From positions 52,008 through 116,007 of the forward strand of contig NC_021492.1 of NCBI RefSeq assembly GCF_000410515.1: DNA of 64,000 nucleotides. Reading direction: 5' to 3'. Positions 28,401 through 36,298 of this stretch are shown here, piece by piece. Below the pieces are notes generated by a model that had not been told where the DNA came from, made no database searches, and saw only the letters and a list, made by a program, of their open reading frames with translations. This DNA is from Enterobacter sp. R4-368 (GTDB lineage: Bacteria > Pseudomonadota > Gammaproteobacteria > Enterobacterales > Enterobacteriaceae). The position numbers and the translations under genes were made by a program. How positions within the stretch are numbered: position 1 is the first letter of the stretch; each line of letters opens with the position of its first letter.

Positions 28401-28478
28401 GGTACCGAGGATGCCGACGACAGCGTCAAAGGCCGATTTCCACATCCCGCCGCCGTATATGGTATAGATTTCAAGCAT
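25470..28478 (-). CDS. traG: TraG mating-pair stabilisation / exclusion protein
   Basis: 1002 residues (F TraG 938). The N-terminal part has several membrane segments (about 20-70, 330-470) and serves pilus assembly; the long periplasmic C-terminal part acts in mating-pair stabilisation and is the ligand for TraS in entry exclusion. The start MLEIYTIYGGGMWKSAFDAV matches F. The tail (about residues 820-1002) is Asn/Gln/Ser/Lys-rich and AT-rich at DNA level, like the following TraS-like gene, suggesting the pair was exchanged together. It overlaps traH by one base (TGATG). Confidence 0.94.
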   Translation of the reverse strand: MLEIYTIYGGGMWKSAFDAVVGILGTSTWGTLLRIVGTFSVLGIVASFVKSRNPMVFVQWLAVFTLITSVLIVPKRSVQIIDITDPATVWVTDNVPVGLAGIASLSTSIGFHVAQLYDYMMARPDSVTYTKTGMLFGSGIVAESSDMQTQNPELAQMLPDYVENCVIGDILLNHKYTVNELLNTTDPLGLITSNPSPLRGIFKTTSDAREFLTCQQAAAQIQTLAGQDAQISSPTFAWLTQKIFGNRLNGATLLANSMGESYGFFYAGGLSAAQIMKNNVTNSAIQQGIRGFAARSSDTANLLNLATESAATKQRISWAAGSTLATRQLPFLQSLMMLILVCLFPLVIALAAANHAIFGLNTLKIYICGFLYFQMWPVMFAILNYAATFWLQTKTGGTPLVLSNKDAVALQHSDVANLAGYCAMSIPVLSFFLTKGAAAIGSQVAGSVMSSMAFGSAGVASTTADGNWSFNNMSMDNVNQNKLDTNLMQRQGQQTWQADNGSSHTVTAGGHNVIDGSGAMSNLPVNMRLSQLASSGFQEQARLSQVQAQTSLDGYNHSVTSGWSQLQQVASQSGSTDSLNQGSDNSQTLNASRGATMMMSAAESYAKANNISTQQAYNELMDISNQGSATGGVKGSLGGGFNLGFAKASGEIYGDAQVRHSSGSSRGIQDTGAASIDHRHDQNSQAVQDFRKGMDMVSSSRISDSANHSDSAGTSNVQQLAATLNDAQSQYHQFTTSSTNSNEFSRMATLAQNESASLDTNYTQEFVDWASNKYGDKAQTMLTSAPTAREAAMEFVNERLKPEIMGDYQQGRADLKGGSEHAAFSGEHAVNQSESHIQGQKENNGAMAYPPQNRHEQADGVASHSTSLSQSKPAEASSAGHHLRGSGVPGDDMQNDFRANQNRLQEHSFGEQNDIHRKVAEQRSANEQNINKSAGEIDKKQSTVQTSSDILKGETHNAQGKFNLERKEKEYDQSSSFNPFNKLDPDQLKDEVDKMKRDGSKG

Positions 28479-29842
28479 CAGGGATTCCCCCAGTGATAGT
28501 TGCTCTGGTATGAGCCGGAAACAATCGTGGATACCTGCTGCTGCAGGTACTGCATATTGCGGTCGATGCCGTCCAGCGCGTTCTGGTCGGCGGCAGACTG
28601 CAGTTTCATGTCGGCCAGAAGCCCCTGGGCATGGATGACGTTATCGCGCAGTTTTGAGGCGGCCTCTTCCGGCCAGTTTTTACCGGCCATCGACAGCGAG
28701 GCCTGTTTGACCAGTTCCTGCAGGTACTGAATCATCAGATCCTGCGCGATGAAGTCACTCACCTGAATCAGGTAGGTGGCGCTCTGCCCCATACTCTGGG
28801 CGTTAGTGAGGTACTTGAGCACCGGCACGGACGTGGTGTTAACGAAGCCTTTTTCCTGGTCAGTCAGGGGACGGTCTTCAACCAGCTTCGACTGCATGGA
28901 GAGCATCAGGTTTTTCACCAGCGTGACCAGCGCATTGTTTTCCTGAATATTGATGTCCACGACGACCGGTACCAGACACAGCGTATCCTCGTCACAGCCG
29001 TACACCTTCGCACTCCCGCCCCGCATCAGCACTTTCACCAGGTCGCGGTTGTCGACCAGCGGGGTCAGGATGGTCACCTGCCCGTCCTTGTTAAAGATGA
29101 TGGAGCCCACGGCGCTCATCACCAGCTCCTTGAGCTGACGGTTGCTGTCGAACATATGGTTACGGCTCAGCGCATCCCAGATGAGGTTCTTGTTCTTCAG
29201 CACCTGGTCTTTTTCAGCGTCGCCGGCGTGACTGGTGACGCTGTCGCTCTGGCCACCCACGGTACAGCCCTGACGTGATGCAGCCCAGTCCGAGAACATG
29301 TTGCTTTCCCCGGCGATGTCCTGACAGATTTTCTGCTGCGACACCTGAGTGACAGGCCACAACCCGCCGATAATCCCCTGCGCCGCCTGACAGGAAGACA
29401 TGTTCATTGAGTTCACGTCACTGGCCAGTTTCTGCAGGAAGTCTTTGGCCTGCTTCAGTTCCGGGACCATCGTCTGCAGCGCAAGGTCAAAAGCGTAACC
29501 GGCGGCGTTACTCATGATTGACTTAACAAGGCGCTGGATTTCCTCACCGCTGATCATCGAAAACGAGCCAAGATAGGCATCTATGCCGCCGCAGCCGGCG
29601 TTCAGGGAGGGTACCTGCATCGAGATAAGCTGTACGTTTTTGACCGGGTTACGCAGGTAGACCGAACCGCCGGTGAAGTAACCGGCAGCCTGTCCCTGCC
29701 ACGCCTGAGCCTGAGTCACGTTGCCGCTGTAACCGAGGCTCCCGAAGAACCCGTTCAGATCACCATTCACGTCCGCGTGCACGGGAAGCGATGCCATCCC
29801 GGTTATAAAGACCAGCGCGGCAGTCAGGAGAGATTTAATCAT
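28478..29842 (-). CDS. traH: TraH pilus-assembly protein
   Basis: A periplasmic/outer-membrane-associated F-pilus assembly protein. 454 residues with signal peptide (LLTAALVFITGMASLPVHA), DVNGDLNGFFGSLG at the mature start and a C-terminal coiled-coil-prone region. GGGAGGGAG precedes the ATG. Several Cys pairs suggest disulfides. It overlaps its upstream neighbour by 8 bases and traG by one. Confidence 0.95.
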   Translation of the reverse strand: MIKSLLTAALVFITGMASLPVHADVNGDLNGFFGSLGYSGNVTQAQAWQGQAAGYFTGGSVYLRNPVKNVQLISMQVPSLNAGCGGIDAYLGSFSMISGEEIQRLVKSIMSNAAGYAFDLALQTMVPELKQAKDFLQKLASDVNSMNMSSCQAAQGIIGGLWPVTQVSQQKICQDIAGESNMFSDWAASRQGCTVGGQSDSVTSHAGDAEKDQVLKNKNLIWDALSRNHMFDSNRQLKELVMSAVGSIIFNKDGQVTILTPLVDNRDLVKVLMRGGSAKVYGCDEDTLCLVPVVVDINIQENNALVTLVKNLMLSMQSKLVEDRPLTDQEKGFVNTTSVPVLKYLTNAQSMGQSATYLIQVSDFIAQDLMIQYLQELVKQASLSMAGKNWPEEAASKLRDNVIHAQGLLADMKLQSAADQNALDGIDRNMQYLQQQVSTIVSGSYQSNYHWGNP

Positions 29843-30101
29843 GGACTCCCTCCCTTGGGCGTTGAGCGAAAGATTGCCTGATGGCGTAATGGGTCACCGT
29901 GGTAAATAAAAAACCGGCACACAGTGAGATCAGCAGCAACACTGGTAAATCCTGAAGAAGTGAAGTCATATACGGCCGCCCCAGCTCCCTTACTACTCGC
30001 GAAGCGAGAAAGCCGTAGAAGATGGCCGACACGAGAAACGCAATGCTGTACTGCAGGCAGGCGCGCTCGGAACGCGTTAACGCATACATGGATGTATTCA
30101 T
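29835..30101 (-). CDS. Small membrane protein at the trbJ/trbF position
   Basis: 88 residues with two hydrophobic segments (CLQYSIAFLVSAIFYGFLA and LPVLLLISLCAGFLFTTV). It lies between trbB and traH, where F carries trbJ and trbF. Sequence identity to either cannot be judged by eye. It overlaps traH by 8 bases, so it belongs to the operon. Confidence 0.6.
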   Translation of the reverse strand: MNTSMYALTRSERACLQYSIAFLVSAIFYGFLASRVVRELGRPYMTSLLQDLPVLLLISLCAGFLFTTVTHYAIRQSFAQRPREGVHD

Positions 30102-30118
30102 TCTGTAGTCCGTCTGTA

Positions 30119-30721
30119 TTACTGCGGCGTAACCTGTGCGTTCGCCGGCATGGGAGGAAGTGAACGGGGGTCGACCTGATCCATATCTGCCTGAATCAGG
30201 CTGGCGTAGCGGTTTTCCAGTGTGGTGATATCCATCACCCCCTGCGTCAGCGGATACGCCTTCAGGGTGTGGACATTCACCATAAAGGCGGTCGGCGTGG
30301 CGATCGGCAGACCGTTGCCAAAGAACGTCATGATTTCATCCGCCAGCGGCGAGGCCGGGTCGGTTTTACGCGGTATCAGCGGCACCGGGAATGACGCATC
30401 TCCGCCACCGTCCAGGGTGTAGGGGTACACGCGGATACGATGCTCATCCGCCCAGCGCTTCAGGTCGGGGTCAAATCTGGCACTGTACTGGCAGTGGGAC
30501 TGCATGAAGACCACCACGGCATAATCCGCCATATCGGCCCGCCGCCCGTCCGGCAGTTGCATCATCACTGGTGCTGCCGTGGCGGGCTGTTTCACCGTGC
30601 CGGTACCAGGCTGTGATTGCGTGGATTTGGCCGCATCGATGGCGGCGATTTCTTCCCGCGCGCCGGCACTGGCCAGCAGGGGGAACAGAAGTAACAGCGA
30701 CACAAGGACTTTACTGGTCAC
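30119..30721 (-). CDS. trbB: TrbB thioredoxin-fold protein with CXXS active site
   Basis: A periplasmic thiol-disulfide protein of the F transfer system. 200 residues from a GTG at 30721 (GGAGG 6 bases upstream; the longer frame to 30859 is only traQ-region shadow). Signal peptide LVSLLLLFPLLASAGA, then VVVFMQSHCQYSARFDPDLK and an ATPTAFMV cis-Pro loop. The active site reads HCQYS: Cys-Gln-Tyr-Ser in place of the usual CXXC, so it cannot act as a normal oxidant and may be a trapping or isomerase-type variant. The codon is AGT, seen directly. Confidence 0.88.
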   Translation of the reverse strand: MTSKVLVSLLLLFPLLASAGAREEIAAIDAAKSTQSQPGTGTVKQPATAAPVMMQLPDGRRADMADYAVVVFMQSHCQYSARFDPDLKRWADEHRIRVYPYTLDGGGDASFPVPLIPRKTDPASPLADEIMTFFGNGLPIATPTAFMVNVHTLKAYPLTQGVMDITTLENRYASLIQADMDQVDPRSLPPMPANAQVTPQ

Positions 30722-30932
30722 GGGGCACCTCCGGGTTTGTGTTGTGCCGGTGACGCCAGTAGCAGAACCGGTTAAAGGCAAGCAGCCCTGCAGAGAGAGC
30801 CAGCAAAAAGTACGCCACCCAGAGGACCAGCAGCTGCGCGACGTTCGGGTACACCGCAATGATTTCGCTGAGCATTTTCAGCACCATCCCGACCGCAAAA
30901 AACGCAACGATTTCAGATAATGATTTCATCAT
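30711..30932 (-). CDS. Small membrane protein at the traQ position
   Basis: 73 residues from the first of two adjacent ATGs (AAGGA upstream). Two hydrophobic segments (IVAFFAVGMVLKML; AQLLVLWVAYFLLALSAGLL) and a basic tail. It overlaps the trbB GTG by 11 bases. F TraQ, the pilin-insertion chaperone, has the same size, topology and place in the operon, so this is probably its counterpart, but the sequence similarity is not obvious. Confidence 0.55.
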   Translation of the reverse strand: MMKSLSEIVAFFAVGMVLKMLSEIIAVYPNVAQLLVLWVAYFLLALSAGLLAFNRFCYWRHRHNTNPEVPRDQ

Positions 30933-30933
30933 T

Positions 30934-31413
30934 TCATTCCTTATTCTGTTTGCCATGCACGCCCTGAACTGCCCGCCGGACAGCGTTAATTTTCATTGCC
31001 CGCCCCTTCAGCCAGTGCCCGGTGTCTTTAAACCCGGCCATACCGTTGCAGAACCACCACGTGAACGCGCCCAGAATGACCAGCAATTTGTAGGCATACC
31101 GGATACTGCTGTCGGTTGACCGTTGCCAGTCGGCGGCATCCGTCAGTACCGGCTCACAGGGGGGCGTCAGGACAGGCGGCGGAATATGCCCCTCTCCTTC
31201 CGCGTTACGAGGTGGCACGCACACCCGCACTTTGTCTGCAGGTGTGCCGGCAACCAGACCACGGGCCTCTTCCAGAAACGTGCCCGCGAGTGAGTTATTG
31301 AAGGTCAGGAAAATAAACAGGCAAAAGAGCGCCAGTGCAGGCGCGGTGACAAAACTGAACCAGACGGCACGGCGAAGCGAGCGCAGGGTGCGCCCGGTAA
31401 TGATGGTATTCAT
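30934..31413 (-). CDS. Membrane protein at the trbA position, unknown
   Basis: 159 residues. A basic N-terminus, one membrane segment (FVTAPALALFCLFIFLTF), a periplasmic loop with two Cys in a Pro-rich stretch (VRVCVPPRN; TPPCEPVL), and a second segment (LLVILGAFTWWFCNGMAG), then a basic tail. It lies between traF and the TraQ-like gene, the place of trbA in F, but it does not resemble F TrbA. Confidence 0.55.
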   Translation of the reverse strand: MNTIITGRTLRSLRRAVWFSFVTAPALALFCLFIFLTFNNSLAGTFLEEARGLVAGTPADKVRVCVPPRNAEGEGHIPPPVLTPPCEPVLTDAADWQRSTDSSIRYAYKLLVILGAFTWWFCNGMAGFKDTGHWLKGRAMKINAVRRAVQGVHGKQNKE

Positions 31414-31421
31414 GGAGAACC

Positions 31422-32210
31422 TCAGAAATTAGGTTTGAAGCCGGTTGAAACGTTCAGGAAGCGTTTGGCCAGGTCATCCTGCGTCATGAATCCGTAGACC
31501 AGCGGCTGGTAATCACGGTTACGCGGGTCAACGAGGAACAGCGCCGGGAAATGCGTGATCCGCATCGACTGAGTCTGGCCACTGTCCGGGCGGGAGTCCG
31601 GCAGCGAAGGTGCCACCTGCCCGTCAACCGAGACCGGGATCAGCGACAGATGGTTGGCTTTCGCAAAATCGGCCACCACCCCGGCCATCTGCGTGTCAAT
31701 CGGGTCACTTCCCCGGTAGAAGTAAAACAGGCCGTACTGCTGCCCCAGATTGGCAATGGCCTGCTGCCGCTGTTGCTGGTCGCGGGTCTGAACCAGCGGC
31801 GCCATGCTGTTGTAGTGCGGATATTCCAGGTTGTAGTCCAGTTCCGGGTGCGTCAACTGCGCAGCGGCAAAGGACTGACTGAACATCGAGCTGCGGTCGG
31901 TCCAGAACTTCTGCCACTTCAGGTATGTCGCCGTGTTTTCCCGCGTCGGGTACAGGATGGCGCGGTTAAGCGCCTCCCGTGTGTAAGCCTGGAGAACCTT
32001 TGCCTGCTCGACCGCTGACATTTTGCTGAAGTCCGGAATCTCCGGTTTTTCAGGCTGCTCATGCGGGGGCACAGGTGCCGGTTTCGGGGGCGTTTTCGGT
32101 TCGTTGTACCAGGACCAGCCGGTAAACGGCGGTGCCGGCGCTATGATTTCCTCGCCGGTTGCCGGCAGCGCCAGCACCATCATCAGCAGAGGGAGGAGCC
32201 GTTTTATCAT
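31422..32210 (-). CDS. traF: TraF pilus-assembly protein
   Basis: A periplasmic thioredoxin-fold protein needed for F-pilus extension with TraH, TraU, TraW and TrbB. 262 residues: signal peptide ending LALPATGEE, the conserved GWSWYNEP motif, and a C-terminal thioredoxin-like domain (LFYFYRGSDPIDTQMAGVV; THFPALFLVDP). The CXXC is absent, as in F TraF. It overlaps traN by 4 bases. Confidence 0.95.
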   Translation of the reverse strand: MIKRLLPLLMMVLALPATGEEIIAPAPPFTGWSWYNEPKTPPKPAPVPPHEQPEKPEIPDFSKMSAVEQAKVLQAYTREALNRAILYPTRENTATYLKWQKFWTDRSSMFSQSFAAAQLTHPELDYNLEYPHYNSMAPLVQTRDQQQRQQAIANLGQQYGLFYFYRGSDPIDTQMAGVVADFAKANHLSLIPVSVDGQVAPSLPDSRPDSGQTQSMRITHFPALFLVDPRNRDYQPLVYGFMTQDDLAKRFLNVSTGFKPNF

Positions 32211-34051
32211 TTTGCCCCTCCGCTGCTTTGTTGCTGTTGCACCTGGGCGGCGATCCGGTCTTTGATTTGCTGCACCATCACACCGGAGTCCGGTATTTTC
32301 TGGTTATTGATCAGGTCAGAGTAGAAGTCGGCGAAGTTGATTAAATCGAAGTTGATGCCCTGCAGCTGTGGCACCGTGATACCGCTGCAGTTGGGGCTGT
32401 CACCGCTGCCAAAGCCGATCCCCAGCTGGTCGCGCCGGCCCTGTTCCTGAATGATACGCGCCAGTTTGCCGTCAAACACGCAGTACACCTGGCTTTTCTG
32501 GACGCAGACGCCCAGCACCTGATGGTCGCAGCGATCGCCCACAGAAACGGTGATTTTTTTGGCTTTGGCTTTGCCCAGCGCCAGCTCGTCATCATTACAG
32601 GCTGACAGCCCTGTGTCCTGTCCCCAGCCACTGTCCTTGCAACAGTTGGAGAAACCGGCCAGTGCCTTGCGGCAGCTCATCGCCCGGCCAGTGAATGCTT
32701 TCACATTGATCTGGTCATTCGTTACATCAGCCGCCGCTGAAGCGAGGCCAGCCAGTTTGGCCACTGCCGTATCGAAACCGCTGTCACCAGCTCCGTCAGT
32801 GTCGCTGCAGTCCCCGCTCCGACAGAAATACTGGCCACCGCACACCACACCGCCTGATGAGAAGTTTCGCTGGCATTCATAATTCACCACTTCATGTTCA
32901 CAGTAGCCCTGAGAAGCGGTCTGGCACTGTGTTCCGGTCATTGTACATGCCGGATTATTCATGAGCGTTTCACAGGTTCCGTTGGAACCCGATTTCTGCA
33001 GGTACTGGTCGGTGTATTCCCAGCAGTCACTCCACACCTGTTGCGTAACGCCATCTACGGTGACAGGACGATACCCCCCTGCAACGGAACACACGCTGGA
33101 GACTGCAACGGCACTGTTCTTGTCGAACCCACAGGCTTCCTTCCAGACTACTTTGGGTACCGCCGTGGATTTTTTGGTCCTGATAACCAGCCGCAGAGTG
33201 AAAGGCACATGTTTTTTGAAGGTAAGGCGACCGGACCCTTCCCTGAGGGAATGGTCATGGCTTGACGTAAACCCGACACCGGCCGTCAGCGTTGCAGGCA
33301 CCGGCGTGAAGGCAGTTTCTGGCTGGGTCCGGTTAGATTTCCAGGGAAACGCGTTGCCCAGCACGTTGACCGTCATATTCCAGCGATCCTGATTGATGCC
33401 ATAGTTTTTGAAAGAATAAAACGCCTGGATAATGTCCCCGCTTACCGGCGGAACAATGGTGACAACATTGTTGCCGTTGATTTGCGTCATGGGCATGGTA
33501 TCCAGTTGCCAGACCAGCGTCTGATCTTCAAAGGTGCTGCTGCCCTCCACTTCAATACTGGCTGTCCTGCTGCAGCTTTGCTCCACCCAGGCGTCCCGGT
33601 CGCAGGTGTATTTATCGAACACTGACTTCGTGACAGTGGTGCTCTGACACTGCTGCGCATTCCCGGTGCCATCAACGAGTGTGTCGCTGTTCTGTTCCGC
33701 ATTCTTGCCTGCGGTGATATAAGGCGCTTTGGGATCAATGACCGGTAACGGATTTTTTGTGCCCGCATCGATAACGGCCTGCCCGGCACCGCTGTTCTGT
33801 AAGGCCTGTTGCCCTTTATTGCTCAGACCACCGTCGCCCCCGGACACGCCACCGTAGTAGTCTTTTTCAGGCGGGTTTGTGGTGTAGCCCGGTATACTGC
33901 CCGTGACGGTATCGGGATTTTTCAGGGAGGAAGTCCCCTGTGACGAACTGCCCTTACCGAAACTCGCCCCGGCATTAAAGGCATCGCTGTTCGCATCCGC
34001 CCGCACAAGACCAGAGACCAGCAGCGCGAGAAGCACAATGGGGTATTTCAT
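32207..34051 (-). CDS. traN: TraN outer-membrane mating-pair adhesin
   Basis: Binds an outer-membrane porin on the recipient and stabilises mating pairs. 614 residues, signal peptide (IVLLALLVSGLVRADA), then a Gly/Ser/Asn-rich region, a variable middle (about 150-330) that in this family holds the receptor-specific tip, and a Cys-rich C-terminal half (more than 20 Cys) that needs disulfides. The TraN type (OmpA-, OmpW-, OmpK36- or OmpF-binding) cannot be told by eye. It overlaps trbC and traF by 4 bases each. Confidence 0.95.
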   Translation of the reverse strand: MKYPIVLLALLVSGLVRADANSDAFNAGASFGKGSSSQGTSSLKNPDTVTGSIPGYTTNPPEKDYYGGVSGGDGGLSNKGQQALQNSGAGQAVIDAGTKNPLPVIDPKAPYITAGKNAEQNSDTLVDGTGNAQQCQSTTVTKSVFDKYTCDRDAWVEQSCSRTASIEVEGSSTFEDQTLVWQLDTMPMTQINGNNVVTIVPPVSGDIIQAFYSFKNYGINQDRWNMTVNVLGNAFPWKSNRTQPETAFTPVPATLTAGVGFTSSHDHSLREGSGRLTFKKHVPFTLRLVIRTKKSTAVPKVVWKEACGFDKNSAVAVSSVCSVAGGYRPVTVDGVTQQVWSDCWEYTDQYLQKSGSNGTCETLMNNPACTMTGTQCQTASQGYCEHEVVNYECQRNFSSGGVVCGGQYFCRSGDCSDTDGAGDSGFDTAVAKLAGLASAAADVTNDQINVKAFTGRAMSCRKALAGFSNCCKDSGWGQDTGLSACNDDELALGKAKAKKITVSVGDRCDHQVLGVCVQKSQVYCVFDGKLARIIQEQGRRDQLGIGFGSGDSPNCSGITVPQLQGINFDLINFADFYSDLINNQKIPDSGVMVQQIKDRIAAQVQQQQSSGGAK

Positions 34052-34656
34052 CGTGCGGCCTCCAGTAAATGACGTGCTGTTGTGGCGCAGTCACCCTTTT
34101 CAGCCACTTTTTCCAGTGCCTGCTGCAGCGGAAGACTCCCGCGAATCACGTCATAGTGGCCGGCACAGGTGACAACCAGCGCCGGCACGGCTGTGATGTG
34201 ATAATCACTGAACAGCGTCGGGTCTATCTGTACACCGGTATTTTTGTCCTCTTTCGAGAGGCTGAACATCGCCGCAGCGGTCGCGCGGAAATCATTATTC
34301 AGCAGTCCCCGGATGGTTGCCGGGATACTGAAACGGTTTGCGTCTTTCAGCATCGGCAGCAGCCCTTCGTGGGGGATACCCAGACTGACAAAGTAAATGG
34401 CCGGAAAGGTTTTCTGCTCAGCCCCCGGTTGCCCGGCCGCGATCCCCTGCTGCAGGCGGGAAATCATATCCTGTTGCGCCTGTGGCAGGGTGTAGGACTG
34501 CGCGGACAGGGTGTCTTTGAACGCCTGCAGGTCGTCCTGCTGTTGTTTCATCCACACCCGGTCGCGGGTGGAAACATTCGCCTGCTCGCTGGCAGTGACA
34601 GACATGCTAAAAGCCAGGCTGCCGGCAAGCAGCGCCCGGATAAGAGAGTTTTTCAT
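34048..34656 (-). CDS. trbC: TrbC pilus-assembly protein
   Basis: A periplasmic partner of TraW in pilus assembly. 202 residues with signal peptide (LLAGSLAFSMSVTASEQ) and a Pfam TrbC_Ftype-like core (FPAIYFVSLGIPHEGLL; ITAVPALVV). It lies 8 bases after the traU-side gene boundary and overlaps traN by 4, as in F. Confidence 0.93.
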   Translation of the reverse strand: MKNSLIRALLAGSLAFSMSVTASEQANVSTRDRVWMKQQQDDLQAFKDTLSAQSYTLPQAQQDMISRLQQGIAAGQPGAEQKTFPAIYFVSLGIPHEGLLPMLKDANRFSIPATIRGLLNNDFRATAAAMFSLSKEDKNTGVQIDPTLFSDYHITAVPALVVTCAGHYDVIRGSLPLQQALEKVAEKGDCATTARHLLEAAR

Positions 34657-34664
34657 GGCAGACC

Positions 34665-35669
34665 TCAGAGAAAGACGCAGTTACGTTTACGCCAGAGGAG
34701 ATAACCGAAATTTTTCTTTGATGATGGCGGGTTATGGGACGTTCCCCAGAGCTGCGTACTGGCCCCGAAGGGGTGACAGTTCGACGCTTCAGGCTGCATG
34801 TTCACCATCTGATACCGCCATCGCTCTTTGGGGATGATGGGCGACGGATACTGGTTACAGACCGCATTGTCTGCGCCGATGGAATTCCAGACCAGTCCCT
34901 CGCGGTGCATCTTGAAAGCCATGCGCTCAGTGACCAGCAGGGAGGATTCCAGCGGTGAGAACTCGCCGGAGGTATAGCCTGTCAGCGGGTACACAGAGCC
35001 CTGCGCACCGGCGCACCAGAAGAGCGGCGACAGCGGCAGACCGGCTGAAGCGGCGGCAGAGTCTGCTGCGCATGCCCCCTGGGCAATCAGGTTGCCGAAC
35101 AGGGCAGCTTCCGGGTTGATCAGCATTGAGAGCGTGGAGTCATTCCACAGCGGATCCACCTCTGACAGGTAGGCAATGTCCATATCCCCGGTCTGCAGAC
35201 ACCCCAGACTGGTGATGATATTGAGCCACCATATCAGGGGATATTTGTACCAGTGGACATGGTAGAACGTGCCGGCTGCCGGCCTGTCACTCTGTCCGGC
35301 CGTACCGGTGCCGGTCCGACCGAGGTCGATTTTAAACCCGCCCATGTTTACCATCACACCGGGTTCACGGGTTACATCCGTCATGGCCATAGGCTCCCAG
35401 AAACCAATGGCCAGTCCGATGCGGTAAAGCACACCCACCGGGCAAATCTGGATGGGACTTGAAGGATTACTGGTGTCCGGCTGCGGCCCGGAGGCAAGTT
35501 TGATACTGCCGAGGGTCATGGGAAACAGGCATTTCCAGCAGACATCCGAGATGGGATTCACCCAGCGCCCTTCACCGGCATCACTGGCACCTGCCGGTGA
35601 GGAAGGTAACAGAACGCCGGCAAATGCCAGCCCCAGCAGGAAGAACACCGCGCTCAACTGACGTCGCAT
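34665..35669 (-). CDS. traU: TraU transfer protein
   Basis: A periplasmic protein required for DNA transfer more than for pilus growth. 334 residues: signal peptide (FFLLGLAFAGVLLPSSPAGA), WVNPISDVCWKCLFPMTLGS with paired Cys as in F, and many more Cys along the protein (FWCAGAQGSVYPL). Its start overlaps the small upstream gene by 16 bases. Confidence 0.96.
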   Translation of the reverse strand: MRRQLSAVFFLLGLAFAGVLLPSSPAGASDAGEGRWVNPISDVCWKCLFPMTLGSIKLASGPQPDTSNPSSPIQICPVGVLYRIGLAIGFWEPMAMTDVTREPGVMVNMGGFKIDLGRTGTGTAGQSDRPAAGTFYHVHWYKYPLIWWLNIITSLGCLQTGDMDIAYLSEVDPLWNDSTLSMLINPEAALFGNLIAQGACAADSAAASAGLPLSPLFWCAGAQGSVYPLTGYTSGEFSPLESSLLVTERMAFKMHREGLVWNSIGADNAVCNQYPSPIIPKERWRYQMVNMQPEASNCHPFGASTQLWGTSHNPPSSKKNFGYLLWRKRNCVFL

Positions 35670-36001
35670 GGCACCTCCCGGCGGCGCAGCCAGATGCAGA
35701 CGGGACCATAATCTTCACCGTCAAAAATCGCGCCGGCAAACCAGCCCGCACCGTCCGGAACCGGCGGCTGCCAGCAGGCAAAGGATGCCGTCTCTGCGTA
35801 TTCAGTCGCGGCGGGAGAACCCTCGTCGTCCTCCAGGTAAACCAGACAGTCTTCCAGACCGTTTTCCGCCAGCCAGCCGTCGTATTCAGCTGGCTGAATG
35901 TAATCGCGTCCCGCGTAGAAGCGGTCAAGCGCAGGGTGGCACCAGTAACCGTCATGGGTACGGACGACCGGCAGCGGCCCGACAGACTCAGGATGTTTCA
36001 T
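35654..36001 (-). CDS. Conserved-looking small soluble protein before traU
   Basis: 115 residues from the ATG at 36001 (GAGG 7 bases upstream). Rich in Asp, Glu, Trp and Tyr (HDGYWCHPALDRFYAG; GPVCIWLRRREVP), without signal peptide or membrane segment, so probably cytoplasmic. F has no gene here. Function unknown. Confidence 0.55.
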   Translation of the reverse strand: MKHPESVGPLPVVRTHDGYWCHPALDRFYAGRDYIQPAEYDGWLAENGLEDCLVYLEDDEGSPAATEYAETASFACWQPPVPDGAGWFAGAIFDGEDYGPVCIWLRRREVPCDVS

Positions 36002-36067
36002 ATTTTGCCTCGGAAAGGAGAATGCCACGGCCACCGGCTGGCGGGAGGGCGTTAAAGGGAACAGGAC

Positions 36068-36271
36068 TCAGTGGCTGGCGGCTTCAATGATGAGCTGCGC
36101 GCGCGTTTCTTTATCCAGCCGGTGCAGTGCCAGGATGGCACCCCGGACAACAGCGGACGTGTTGTAGAGCGGGTTTTCTCTCAGAATGTCGTTCAGACAG
36201 GCATCGGTCATGGCGTTGTGCCTGACAGACGAGATAATCTTCATTTCCGCCCCGTTCTGGTCTTTTTGCAT
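36068..36271 (-). CDS. 67-residue possible ribbon-helix-helix protein
   Basis: Starts MQKDQNGAEMKIISS at the ATG with AAGG 7 bases upstream. A short beta-like stretch is followed by helices (TDACLNDILRENPLYN; TSAVVRGAILALHRLD), similar in length and pattern to a ribbon-helix-helix DNA-binding protein such as a small repressor. It is embedded in the tra operon between traW and traU, where F has nothing. Assignment is weak. Confidence 0.45.
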   Translation of the reverse strand: MQKDQNGAEMKIISSVRHNAMTDACLNDILRENPLYNTSAVVRGAILALHRLDKETRAQLIIEAASH

Positions 36272-36298
36272 AGGGCAACCTTGCATAGATGTGATCGG

